Positions 50,133 to 62,800 of a DNA stretch of 64,000 nucleotides are shown piece after piece. Below the pieces are notes generated by a model. It had not been told where the DNA came from. It worked only from the letters and a program-made list of their open reading frames with translations, and did no database searches. Source of the stretch: Ectocarpus siliculosus (lineage: Eukaryota; Sar; Phaeophyceae; Ectocarpales; Ectocarpaceae); contig FN649740.1 of assembly GCA_000310025.1 (NCBI GenBank), forward strand, positions 1,359,069-1,423,068, in the 5' to 3' direction. Within the stretch, counting starts at the first letter, position 1, and each line of letters opens with the position of its first letter. A program made the translations under genes and the position numbers.

Positions 50133-52902
50133 ACGCACGATGACAATGTTGATGGGTATGCAGTGGGTAAGGGGTTGGAGCTCGAGTGGATACACAAGGC
50201 GTTCGCCACTAAAATCAATGTGGGGCCCTAGCGACCCGTGTACAACCCTTGCACATCCCGCTACAACGAGAAACGAATGCGATTCGTGCTACTAGAATAC
50301 TTTCGAGCGAGTGCACGGCGCACGTCTGTGAACAGAGTGATCAAAACTGCCAATTATCTTGGGCATCCCACCCACTACAAAGAGCACGAATGCGGTGGTA
50401 GAATACGTACGAGCGAGTTCACGCTTCGTTCGGTGCACGGACCATGAACAGCAGTGATCACGACCACGCCCGTCTCCACGAAACACGCCCCAGCTTTTAC
50501 CGAACGTGCATCGATTTTTTTTGTGCTCCCGTTGACGGTGGCAGTAGCGGTGACGACATCACGGCGAGCGAAGCCGAGGAAGAGGAAGGGCATAGGAGGA
50601 GGGCTAGGCGGCGGTGGCGGCGGCGGCAGCAGCGGCAAGGACGCCAGGACGCGGCAAGGGCGGCGAGGCTGAGGAGGTTCTTGGGCGAGCAGGCGGCCGC
50701 GGGCGAGGTGAAGCTGTGCCTCGGGCACGCGGCGTGTCGGGCGGAGAGCAAGGACCTCGCGAGGCGAGCGGCGGCTCTCATCTCCTTGCTACAGGTAAGG
50801 GGGGGGGGACTCAACTTTGCCTGCCTTAGCGTTTAGACCGTTGCCCTCGCGTCCTCGAGAAGATATAGCATGGAGGGAGGTGGGGGGAGGGCGTACTCTC
50901 ATGTTTTTCATGCCTTAGCGGTTAAACTATTGACCACACGTCCTCGAGAGGACGGAGTTGGTGGGGGGGGGGGGTCTTCGAAAGGCCGCCTTTGTCAAGG
51001 TGATGTTGTAGGTGCGCACTTTCCGAGCAAGAGGGAGAGTCAGTGTTGCAAGAGTTGACGCCTTGTCGCGCTGACTAGTGTCTGTGTGTGGCAAGAGGGT
51101 AAGGACGACGAACAAAATTATCATGGCCAATCGAGCCGTGGTGCAGCAGTGCGGCAGCGTATGGATACCCCCTTGCGATAACAGAAAGCAAGGAGGATGG
51201 GAGAATCAAGCAGAGAACAGAACACTTCGACACGTTCGCAGCAGACAAACACTCTTGAGGCGAGGGTGGGTGGTGTAGTCCCCGAGACCTCACTTAACCA
51301 TGCCTACTTCAGCATGTCCATACTTGCACGCCCGGCCTACGATACGGCAGGAAGACAAACGAAGGGATTGGCGATTTGACCCTCTCTTTGGAATATCACC
51401 GGCCACCGCACGCATATCTGCTGGAAAATATGGCACTGGTTGTGACCAGAATTTTTTGAAAGGATACTAATGGCGGCAGGGACTAAAAGCATTGACAAAT
51501 CCAATTGTACCATGTCCGTATCAACGTCGCCTTTGGTGATCTCCATTTATCCTGCCACCAAACAACTCGAAGAATGCGTTTACTACAGATACCGAGCCTT
51601 TGAACGTCCTTTCACCGCCTCTCAAGCCCCCGCCGTCATCGTCAAAAACCACCCCCTCCCTTAATCTTCGCGCACACCGGTACGCCCCCCCCTCGCGCAA
51701 CACACGCTCTTCCTCGCCCGCCCACAAAACAGGCCGGCGGCGGCGCAGACGCTCTGCTCGTGGCCGATTCACTCTATGCCTTCGCCCAGGCGGCGGAGGC
51801 GCGAGAGGGGGAATTGCGTTCGCGGGCGGCGGCGGCTGAAGCCGCGGCGTGCCGGGAGCGCGCGGCGGGCGCGCGGCGGGCGGCGGCTCTCGATGAGGCC
51901 GAGGGGCTCGTGGCTCAGGTGAGAGGGCGCCGCGTCCACGAGTTTTATTTCGCTTGAGTTTCATTTTTGCTTTGGGTACTTTGTTGCTTGCGTAGATGCT
52001 TGCTTGAGTACGTTTTTGCTTGAGTGCATTTTCGCTGGAGTACTGGAAACCTGTACTGCTGTAACGGCGGCACAAGTATGGCACATGAGGTGTGCATTTC
52101 CCTGACATGGTGTGTGAGGGAAGCGATGGACCCATCTCACACAGTTGAAGGCACGCACGGCACGGGGCACGGTGGAGAGGGATTTTTTTTCCCTGTGTTT
52201 TTCATGTCCTCCTGTGTGACCCTGGCTGGTGCGTCGAACGTACCGAGAGGTGTAGACTAGGTGGCACGAAAACACAGACACACACTCCCAGAGGACCCTT
52301 TCCAAGGTCCGTCATACCATGAGGTTAGGGACGAAACACCGAGAAGAACATGGCGAGGGTCCTGGAGGACATGGACAGTGACAAGATGGGCATCCAAGCT
52401 CAAGGAACGACCAATGGGCGGAGAACCTAAAAATGAGCAAGAAGTCGTTGTGATGTTCAGAGCCAAACGCCTCTAGCGATTGCGCCCGATCAAAAGAATC
52501 CCCGTTAGTGTCAGCTCAAAGAGAGTGAATTTGATAAGGCAAGGTAGTTCGGTCATGTTATGCGCATCTCATGTGTGATGCTTGTTGCCGGGCGGTTTGG
52601 TGTGCTCAGCAGTGACAAAACCACAACCCTTCTTCAATCGAAAAATAGCTTCGTTGCACGATAAGATTTGACGGATTACAGTGCGGAAGACGGAAGGGAG
52701 GAATTTCTTGTGCGGAAGGAGTGATTCGTTGAAAGAGGATATCATGAGGAATGCGAATGTGTACATTGCTTTTGGGGAGTAACAACGATGCGTAGTAGGT
52801 AGTTCTACCACGCTGTCAGGCAAACGATAGTACACAACACGAATGCAACTACAACGAATAGCTCTCCCCCCTCCCTCCACCCCCTCCCATGCCCCCGCTT
52901 AC

Positions 52903-52956
<54 letters not shown>

Positions 52957-55900
52957 CTATCTATCTATCTATCTCTCTCTCTCTATATATATATATATCT
53001 CGCTCTGTGTGTGTGTGTCTCCCACACAAACGAAACAGATCGAATCGAGAAACGCAGAGGACATCCGGAGATTATCGGAGCAAGAGAACGGCGCCCGTCG
53101 GAGACTGGAGGATTCTCACGCCAGGGCCGTGAGGCGAGGAGAGGTGTCTCTGAGACGCGCCGAGGAGAACGTGGCCGACCTCGAGAGGGTGAGTTTCAGA
53201 AGCTTGAGGGTATACCCTGTGTCGGACTGTATACTTTGTGTGCTTGGAGGGCGCAGAAGGAACAAGAAGCTCGGGTGTTTGTTTGTAGGGTGTCGAACAG
53301 ATCACACATGTGTGCAGTTTCAGGCATGTGTGCTGTTTTTTTGTTCGGGGACTCCCGTCTTTTTTGCCCCTCCCGCGATTTCCCGGCATGAGCACACGTC
53401 GATGGCAACAACCGTTGCGTTGAACTGGCTGGGCACCGACTCAGGTGTTGTCTTCGAAAGAGGAGGCATTGGGATGTGCGGGTAGAGAAGCCCGCGCCAA
53501 GGACCTGGAGATCGCGGCCTTGAGAGGAGATCTGGCGGGGGAGCAACGCCTTAGAGCAGCGGTTACGGTCAAGCTCGAGGCTGCTTCTGCCGAGCGGGAC
53601 GAGGCGAGTTGTTGTTGTTGTTGTGGTAGATGTCCTCGTTGTTGCGATTGGTGGTGGAAGTGGTAGTTGTTGTTGCTGGTGGTTGTTGCTGCTGCTTGCC
53701 GATTTTGTTAATGCTGTTGTTGCTTCTTGCTGTAGTTGCTGCTTGCTGATTTGGTGGTAACTGTTGCTGCCGCTGTAGTGTTTGATGTTGTTGTCGTGTC
53801 TGGTGCTTGCCGCGGGTGGGTCTTGCTCGCGAGCTTCGTTCTTTGCCACGAAGCATCTCTCCGCCCTCATCAGCTGACTGATCTTAACATCTAGAGTCGC
53901 CTTCCACTACCCCTTCCTTCCTCATACGTCGCCGTTCTCAAGACCACGCAAACAAGAGCATTCCCTGCTGTCCCCTACGCACATGTCTGCCGTGATTTAA
54001 TCCGAGTTCTACCCCTATCCCATCCCCAGCTATCTCGCGGCAAAGCACGCACGCACGCACGCACGTGTGTTTACCGCGATTTAATCCGAGTTCCACGGTC
54101 CCTATTCCACCCTCAGCTATCTCGCGGCAAGGCCGAGGCGGAAGCTTTCCTCGAAGCTTTGAAGGAAGAGCTGTCCAAGGTCCGCGAGGAGGGGCTGGTG
54201 TCCTCGAAGGGGTGGGAGGACGAGAGGGCCAATGCCGCCAGGGGGTGGGCGGCCGCGAGGGAGGCGGAGGAGGGGCTGGAGCTATCCAACGGGAGGGTGG
54301 AAGAGGTGTACGGGAAGGTGCGCGGGTGTCAGCTCGGCGGTATTTGTCGTTGGTATTGGTGTTGGTGTTGGTGTTGGTGGTGTTGTTGCTTGGCGGTGTT
54401 GGTGGAGGAGTAACTCGATGGTAAAAGCGCTGGGTTTTCGATTCTGTACGAGGTCTGTTGGTGGGAGAAAATGGCGACAAAGATGTCCCAATTTTCCTCC
54501 TCGCTATGATCGTGCAACACCTTCCCGGATGCATGTGGTTACACACCACCTTCCCGCACGCACAATGACACACACTTCTTACGACACCTCCGTCTCCCCC
54601 CCCGCACTTGTGCTTTTCGCCACACACAGCTGATACTGCTAGCCAGAGGCTATAAGGGCCTCGAGGAGGACTCCCGCTGCCAGGCCGTAGAAGGGGAGCG
54701 CCTGTTGGTGGAATCGGAATCCAAGACCAAGCTTCTCCAGGAACAGGTGCCCCGTGGATGTGACCAATACTACACATATTTTGTCTCAGTACCGTGCAGC
54801 AAGCATGCTTCCAAGCACACCACCTGGTCGTGCGGCGGCGGATGCTTACCTTTTGTACGAGTAGTGGAACATTTTTTTCTTTTTTTTTGGGTTGTGTTGT
54901 TCATGGTTTCTCCAAGAGAGAGGTGACGATGACGTTGCCTTACGATAAAAAAAATGTTTTTTTGTTACTGCTGCGTCTGAAGGGTTATCTGCCTCTCTGT
55001 TTTTGCTTCGCGAAATGTGCACTGTTCTGGTGTTAGAAATGGAACTGGCGGATGAAGGGGCCCTCAGACGGGGCTGTTTTGTGTCTGGATCAAGCAATGT
55101 GGGCTGGTGCACATACTTTTGTTCCGCCGGGAGTGGGTACATATTTTTGTCTTGCTTCCCCCCACCTCTTGCCTGCGCCAGTCCTAGGTTGTTTCTCCCC
55201 TCGTCCTTCTAGACTGAATGTCTCAGCCAATGCCGGTGCGTTGCTCATTAATTACTTTACATTCTTTTCTGTTCCAGGCGAGGGAAGAGGAGAGGCGACA
55301 TCGCTTGACCAAGGCCGCCGCCAAGGACGGGGAGGCGTCGCTTCGAAGGGTAAGCGAGGACGCTTTTGTCCAGTAATTTTCGTTTTCGTCTCTCTGTGTT
55401 CTGTCTCCCTCCCTCCCTCTCTCTCCCTGTCTCCCTCTGGCCCCTCTCCCTCCTGCCTCCCCTCCATTCTAGCCTCGTCCCAAATTTAGCCCGACTCTCT
55501 CTGTTTGTTTTGATACTACTAATCCACATTTGTCAAACATTTGTCTCATGGGACAGATTTAGTCCAAACATTTTTGTTTCTTCTTTTTTTTGTCTTCATT
55601 TCAAATCAGCGCTCGCAGCACTAATGCCGTTCAGTCCAACTCGTGGTCACACAGAAGAACCCCTCTCTACCGTCCCCTCCTGCGGTACTTTGCCTTCGAT
55701 TTTTGAATGCGAGAAGAGTTCAGCACTCTCTTCCCTCTGTGTACACACGAACTAGCGCTATCCACCAGGCCAGGAACGGAAGCGAGAGAAAAACTCACTT
55801 TGCAAGAAAAGCTCGCTTACGCCGGGATTCGAACCCCTGACCTGACCTCTAGAAGGTTTCGAGGATACCAACTAGACCACCGAGTTTATTTGAGTGTACC

Positions 55901-56904
55901 TTTTTAGGGTAAGTTAACCTGTGACCACCGGAATCGACCGCGTCGAGTGTTGGATCAGTACGGACATACGAAGGTACTGGGTAGAGAGAGATCGGAACGG
56001 TTTTTAATGTGAAGACAACAGCAACAACCGGGGCGATACCCCAACAACAAGCGTGGCACAAAGGAAACGTTCTTACGACGACATGGGACAGGCTAATTAG
56101 TCCAAATTACCCAACAAGCGTATGGCGTACAGTAAACACTCTTACGGCACGCCGCACACGATACAACAAAGCAGGCCGAGCAAAGGCTCGCGAAAGTGTC
56201 GGAGGAGGCCGCGGAGGCTCAGGCCGCCGCTGGAGCCGCCAAAGCCGCGGTGCGGGAGTTGGTGGAGAAGGCGGCGTCGGCAGACAGGGAAGCAGGGATA
56301 CGAAGGGAGGAGGTGGCCGGCTTCAAGGCGGAGTTGGAGCGATTGAGGGCCGCCTGTGCCGAGAAGGTGAGTCTTAGGGGGGGGGTGGTACCTGTCTGGG
56401 ATGTGAGTGCATGTTTGCCGTGCGGTGGCACGCATGTGCGTGAGAGAAGTTGTGGCTTCTTTGCCTTGCGGAAGCGATTGGTTTCATCTTTTGTTTCAAA
56501 TAATGTACGTTCACCCTCGTCTCCTCATGATGGGTGTTGGTTGTTGAGGCGTTGGACAAAGAGCGCCAGCAGCAACGGTACGTCTGCTTGAATTGTGTAC
56601 GGCAGTGCTATACAGAGAGGAAACGCGTTTTCGGAACACGTTTCTTCCTGCTTCTTGTTTTTTTTCGTAGGACGTGGAGTTGGCGAACAAGTCCAAGGAG
56701 CTGGGCCAGCAGGCAGGGATAATCGACTACATCAACAAGCTCAGCAGCAACGCGGCTGCCGAGGCTGCTGCCGCTGGAGGCAGCAAGGCTGTAATTGCCA
56801 ATCTCGTGCCGGCTCAAGCGGTTACCCTGCACGGCAGCAGCGGTGGTAACGGGGATGCAGGCACGCCGGTTCCGGCTTCTGCGGGACAACCGCATGTTGT
56901 CTAG
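46246..56904 (+). CDS. Large ARM-repeat plus coiled-coil protein resembling CIP2A, 12-13 exons
   Basis: Exons: 46246-47373, 47793-49058, 49701-49921, 50545-50794, 51733-51918, 53039-53188, 53445-53603, 54117-54317, 54630-54746, 55278-55349, 56175-56366, optional 56549-56581 and 56671-56904; about 1390 residues, phases consistent. Residues 1-950 contain ARM/HEAT-like helices (VDLTLLCLANLAERPSW, IVVRALCALTRVLAG) with Gly/Ser/Ala-rich insertions. LFRRLLGLLGP and the ALETASLVIDNLL helix align by eye with the ARM part of CIP2A. Residues 955-1340 are Ala/Glu/Arg-rich coiled coil (RRLSEQENGARRRLED, KEELSKVREEG, EVAGFKAELERLRA). The tail GIIDYINKLSSN resembles the end of CIP2A coiled coils. In animals CIP2A inhibits PP2A and tethers broken chromosomes in mitosis. 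Exon 7 uses a GC donor (GAG|GCGAGT). CIP2A identity is moderate; another ARM/coiled-coil family is possible. Confidence 0.62.
49411..49444 (+). repeat. (CA)n microsatellite
   Basis: Uninterrupted CA run in intron 2 of the CIP2A-like gene. Confidence 0.9.
50092..50132 (+). repeat. (CTG)n trinucleotide repeat
   Basis: About 13 CTG units in intron 3 of the CIP2A-like gene. Confidence 0.9.
50891..50970 (-). repeat. Copy of the C/G-tract-flanked repeat module
   Basis: GCGTACTCTCATG, then a GCCTTAGCGGTTAA block and CGTCCTCGAGAGGACGGAG, with G-runs on both sides. In intron 4 of the CIP2A-like gene. Confidence 0.65.
52905..53000 (+). repeat. (CT)n, (CTAT)n and (AT)n compound microsatellite
   Basis: About 48 bases of CT, then CTATCTATCTAT, CTCT and ATATATAT. 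It ends about 40 bases before the exon 6 acceptor at 53038 and probably serves as an extended polypyrimidine tract. Confidence 0.9.
53988..54132 (+). repeat. Tandem duplication of the exon 8 splice acceptor
   Basis: ATTTAATCCGAGTTC to CAGCTATCTCGCGGCAA is present twice: acceptor AG at 54029 and again at 54116. The 87 bases between the two acceptors are open in the gene frame, so use of the first would add 29 residues. A (GCAC)n run lies between the copies. Confidence 0.75.
55811..55888 (-). repeat. tRNA-like sequence, probably a tRNA-derived SINE or tRNA pseudogene
   Basis: On the minus strand an A-box-like TGGTCTAGTTGG (55879-55868) is followed 34 bases later by a perfect B-box GGTTCGAATCC (55834-55824). 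The acceptor stem does not pair, the T-stem has only three pairs and the anticodon stem is poor, so it is not a working tRNA. A second D-arm-like block (TGGCCTGGTGGATAGCGCT) lies at about 55779-55761. In intron 10 of the CIP2A-like gene. Confidence 0.55.
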
Positions 56905-58076
56905 CCGAGTTCTGGCAAAAGGCCTCTCTTTCGTTTGTATGGACAATTTCTTGTTGCCCCTCGTATGTACCAGACCAATTCGGCAGTGTGTTCCTGGGCA
57001 AAAGGTTGACACGGTAGATTAACACAGACGATGGGTACGAGACCTCCTGTGTGGTACGAAGTGTCTTCGGCACACGAACCAGCAGAACCGCGCGTGCACT
57101 CAGCACCGTATTCGAAAATTAACATTGTTAACTCTGTTTTGGATGGCGTAAATACGAGGGGGGGTGAAAGCTGTATACGGTGGTAAGATCGAGAATTGGG
57201 GATGGAGTGTACAGAAGACAGCAGTGCACAGCTGATATTCCAACGTGTTTGTGGTTGGGCAAACAGGCTTGTACAGAATGACAAAAAAAAAATGGTGTGG
57301 TTTGTGTTGTGTATGCATGCCTCTGGGCGCCAGTTTTCCCCGTTCGGTATGAATGCTTGACGCACCAGCCGGAGCCACACAGGAGGAAAGGAGGAAAAAC
57401 GCCACAATTATTCTTTTCGAAGGAAAAACACCGGAGTTCTCGTTTCTTACATACGTTCTCCGGGGAGTTGAACGAAATCGCCTCCTTTTGCTCAACCGCA
57501 CGCTTTCTCAGTCACGCTACACGAGAGCATATCGATTGGCATGTACTCTCGCCTTTCGGCTCTATAGCAGAACAACACAACGTTATAACTGCGTAGTACC
57601 TTGCCTTGACCCTGACGGCTCGCCGTGCGGGGAGCGCAGGGAGCAGCGGTTGGCACCAGTCTGTCTCGATGGTAGAGAAATCCTCCTCTCATTTTTTCCG
57701 TTCTCAACACACGGACAGTTGCGAGTGTAATTATTATTTGCCCTGCAACGATCTGCTTGTTGTTGCTACTGCCCTGTGCACACACGCTCGCGCAGCTGTC
57801 GGAGAAAGATACAGAAGCTGCGTGGCTCTGTGGCAGACCCTTGACCCCGCGGCCGTGATACAGCACTTGCACCTTCCGCCAGCAACACCGCTGGCCATCG
57901 AGGACAGTCTCCACTGGCGCGATTCCGCTACCACCATGGCTATATCACCACCTTTGGGAACAAAACTCTCTAATCATGTTGTAACTATTGTACACTTCCC
58001 AATGGGAGATCCTATCATGTCATCACCAAGAACATATCTAGTGGTTTTGACAAAAAAAAGTGAAGAAATGGCTACA
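56905..58076. other. Convergent 3' region between the CIP2A-like gene and RFC2
   Basis: Should hold both 3' UTRs. No motif-bearing reading frame or RNA gene was found. Confidence 0.5.
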
Positions 58077-59821
58077 CTATGAAGGGAGGGTGGTGGACTG
58101 TTGCTGCGCCACGCGGCACAATCGCGCGCACATGCCCATGAGCTGCAGCAGGCTGTTCACCCCGTCCGCAACTCTCACGTGGGTGAACCCGACCTGCGCG
58201 TGAGAAAGAAACAAACAGGAAACACGGAAAGGGCAAAGGCAGGTGGACATCAAGAACAGCACTAGTTTCGCGACTGTGGGGGTGCGCACAGATCAGCTGA
58301 GCGTGGATGAAAACTAAAGAGAGGGATAAACAAGGGGGTACAAAAGGATAAAAGATATGGCAGAATGAACGGCCGAATCTCAAGTCTATCGCATTGATGT
58401 CTGTGATGCTGTGAGCGCTGATTTGACGTGAACAAAATAAAAAATAATGGTTGGTAGTTCCACGTGAGCAGGCAGGCACACCAAAAGATCGGGGTTCGTT
58501 GCTTGTAGGTATCGCCCGCAAAATAAAACTAACGTGATTGCCGGAGACAGGCTGAGAGTATTCTAGTTCCCCGCCACGCATAGCCTACGTGAAGAACACG
58601 GGTGCTAGACCATCGAAAGAAACACGCATATTATTGTACATGGATGTCTGCAGGAGGTCATGCCAATTCTCGGTTCTTCCGCGCAAAACACGCGGGCTAA
58701 TGTAGAGCCGCCGCGGGGTGAATAACCTGCCTACTCCAACACCAAAACCTCACCCACCTCTTTGATCATCTCTAACTTCGCCCCCTCGTTGACTTCCAGC
58801 TGGTTCTTGCACACCTGCCGAGGCATCGGCGAAAAAAGAACAAAAAAAGCGGGGAAGTGAGCGTCACGTCCCACCACCCCCCGCCACGCACATACGGGAG
58901 GAAAATCAAAATTCGCACACACCGTTCAAGGACGTGCTTCGAAAACTATCAATCACGCTCGCTCATCGTCGGAGTTGGATATGTTTTGGCTGAAGATGTG
59001 AATAGTGATGTCAGTGCGTCAGATGGCCTGTCCGAGATCTGCGGTACATACGTTTGGGGTGTTACCACAGGTTTGAGCCAGTGGGGCACGCTCATACCGG
59101 GTACAAGGAACAGTGGGGCCGGCTGCCCCGCCTTGTCTCACAGCCCGTACCGCACACCATTCTGACACTCTCACAAGTGGCAACCCTTGGGACTGTGATA
59201 CGCCACATACTGTAGTTACGAGGAACCCTCACGGCACGAACTAGAGACAAGCCGTCCCATGAAAAGGAATGGTATACCATTGTACGCACGAAGCGAAAAT
59301 CACAAAACACCGCGTTTGTCACGGCGCTACCGTAGAGCGCATGTACGGACGGAACACTGGGTACAGGAGAAAGCGGTCAATGCTATCATAGGTCAATGCT
59401 ACACGTAGGGTCGAAACCAAACAAGGTTGTAGGGGCGAAACAGAGTGCCATGCCACTCACGAAAATATAGACGTGACACACTCAGCAACCCGTTTTGCGT
59501 TCCTCCACCCTCGCAGACATCGCCAATGACCACGTCTCGTCCACGTCCCGCGAATCGTTTTTACCCCGTGTCTTACGTACCAAGATAAAAAAATAGACAC
59601 ACAGAGTGAACCGGCAGGAGTGTACGCGAAAATACACAAACACAAACAACTATTCGAACTATTAACAAATACGCTTCCTAGTTAGACAAAAAAAATGGTG
59701 CCACCAATAACCTAAACCCCGACAATCCGAACAAAACAAAAAAAGAAACCACGCCATCCCCCCGAGAACGCATCAAACTACCTGGAAAAAAAGACACCGA
59801 CAAAACGACAATGCAACGCGC

Positions 59822-59879
<58 letters not shown>

Positions 59880-62800
59880 GGCAGCAGCGGCAGCGGCAGC
59901 GGCAGCGGCAGCAGACCTTACTTACCCTGAAGACCGTCCCGATTATGTCGTTCGAAGAGTACCCCGTGTCGTACAGCGCCTTCATGCGACGGCTAGCCTT
60001 GGCGCAGTCCCCTTCGACACAGCTCTTGAGGATCTCCAGCACAACCCCTGGGTGGGGCTGGTCGCAGACCTGTGCGTGGTGTAGGGGGGGGGTGGGGGGG
60101 GTGGGCGTATGTTCGCCGTCGATTGTTGTTTGTTTTCGCTGTCGTTGTTTTCTTGCTGGTACAATTGTTTCGCGAAATGCCTTTGTAAAACCATGTGGTG
60201 TAAAAAAACGGTACGAACCGTGAATATTTGTAACATGTCGACCACACTCTCTTTTCTGATCCAACTATGAAAACAACAACGACTTGATAACAACGAAAAT
60301 CGGGTATTTTCAAGTCAAAATACAACTTACAAAACTTACCTTAAAAACGTTGGCCTGGTCGACGTGGCCGAACCCCGAGTGCGTGGCCTGGAGGTTGTTG
60401 AGCGCGTTCCGCATGTCCCCCTCCGCGGTGAATATGATTGCCTCCAGCCCGTCGGGCGAGTAGCTCACCTGCTCGGCCTCGCACACTTGCTGAAGTCTCA
60501 GTAAGATCTGCGGCGTTGTAGTGTTCGGTGGTGGTGGTGGGGGGGTACTCATGTTTTGCATGCCATAGCTGTTAGACCATTGACCACGCATCCTCGAGAG
60601 GACGGAGCATTGGGGGGGGGCGTACTCATTTGTTGCTTGCCGTAGTCATTTGACCATTGACCACGCGTCCCTTTCGAGACGGAGCACCGTTCCTACACCT
60701 ACTAGAGACACCACCAACATTTGGGAGCTCTTTACGTTTCTGCCACAAACTCCATAAAAATTTCTTGCACATCTTATCCCCGTCCTCTAGGGCCTCTTGT
60801 GCCCACCATCTATCCCCAATTATCGCGATCGTTTTTTCGCTGTTGTCTAATTTACCAAACTTGTCCATGTCACACCCTCTCTGTCTCATTTCCTCCTCCA
60901 GATCCTCTCTTTCCTTCCTGTACAACTCACACTCCCCAACTATGTGGGGTCTACTCTCCTCCGATTTGCCACATGGACATGTGTGTCTATCCTCCTCTTC
61001 CTCTCTCCCACGGCTGGTATACCTCTTCCTCCGTTCTGGCAAGTCCAGATCGCCTACTCGAAATTGCAATTTCAGCTTTTTCGCATAGTCCATGGGGCCG
61101 TCCAAGTACTTCTTCATCCCTATCCCTTCTTTCAACTTCCCGTATATCTCCAAGTGGTCTTCGCTTCGTACCTTCTTCCGAAGGGTTGCCTCCTCCCTAC
61201 TCTCTAGCATCTCCTTGACTTTCGTCTTGAACCCCCCGAACCCTTCCGTGTCCAACGTCTCCTCCTCGTCTCCTATCTCCTTCCAAACCTTCTCTACCAC
61301 CTTGTCCCATCTGATTCCCTTCTTCCCTGGAGTCGCTTTTCCCCAAGCTGCCTTGTCAACCATGGCTGGTAGTCTATCGTCCGACATTCTACTTACCTTG
61401 TACTGCCACTTCAACTTCTGCATGTCTCTCTTTGTTTTAAGAGAGTACATTCCCAATTCTGCTCTCAATACAGTGTTGCTCGTTGTACTTGAACATCCTA
61501 GTATTTTCTTGGCCGCTGCCATCTGCACCGTTTCCAGCTGCTTGACGGCCTTTTCGTTACCTTCCCATATCTCTCCTGCATACTCTAGCTTAGGTACAAT
61601 CACCTTCAAGAGAATACACCTCTTAATCCTAGTGTCTAGGTGTGGGTCCGTAAGGATCTCGTCCATCTTGCCTATCTGAGCTTTACTCTTCCCAATCAAC
61701 TTCGCTATGTGTGCGTCCCATGAGCACTCCTTCGAAATCTACTCCCAGGTACGTATACTTGTCTACAACCGGTAGTTCTTCCTCCCCCCATTTCCATTTG
61801 AATTCTACGGGATTTTTCTTATCTTCGTCACAGACCACTACTGCGCATTTTCCTACGTTCGCCGACAGTCTCCATTTTCGGGTGTATCCTACCGCCGCAT
61901 CTAGTTGTTCTTGCAACCCTTCTGGTGTTTCGGATGCCCCCACGAAATCATCTGCAAACATCAGTCCGGACACACTCTTTCCCTCTACTTGGACTCCCTG
62001 TCTTACTGCTTCAACCTTCCTTATCAAATCGTTGATGTAAATCTTAAAGAGAGTGGGTGACATCGTACAGCCCTGTGCGACTCCTTGGAGTATATCCACG
62101 TACTTCGAAATTTCCCCATCCAACATCACCGCACTTCTTGTGCATTCTGTCATCTTTTTCAACATCCTCCACATTTTCCCCCGGATGCCGATGTCCCACA
62201 TCTTTTTCCACAATCCATTGCGCCATACGGTGTCGTAGGCTTTTTGTATATCGAGGAAGAAACAGTATGTCGTACGCCCGACGTCTTTCCTACCTTGGAT
62301 GATTTTACTCAACGTATATACATGGTCTACACAACTACGATCTGGTCTAAATCCAGCTTGTCCTTCGCTGATCTTTTGTTTCCCCTCCAACATGTCTCCC
62401 ATTCCATTGTCTATCATCTTGCCAAACAGTTTCCCCACTGTGCTCAACAGGGTTATCCCTCTATAATTCCCCGGGTCAGCTTTATCCCCCTTTTTGAACA
62501 GGTTCACGACTACTCCTTCTCTCCATCTCTTCGGCGCGTACTCGTGTTTCCATATCCAGTTGAATATCCGGACCAACATGTTAATCATCCCCTCCCCCCC
62601 CTGTTTCAAAAGCTCGTTCACAATTCCATCAGCCCCTGCCGCTTTTCTATTCTTGACGGAGCATTGGGGGGGGGGATACTATCTTGATTTTGCTTGGAGC
62701 GGGGGCGGATGTATAGAGCAATTATATTTTGAAAAACGAAAGCAACCAAAGATGAGCCGCACCACATTAAAAAAAACTCATGCTACGTGTGAAACCGTTA

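Noticed and set aside
52889..53485. Ser/Leu repeat protein on the plus strand
   Set aside because: Translation of a (CT)n microsatellite upstream of CIP2A-like exon 6; not coding.
55811..55888. Functional tRNA (CTA-like anticodon)
   Set aside because: Acceptor and anticodon stems do not pair; only the promoter boxes are preserved.
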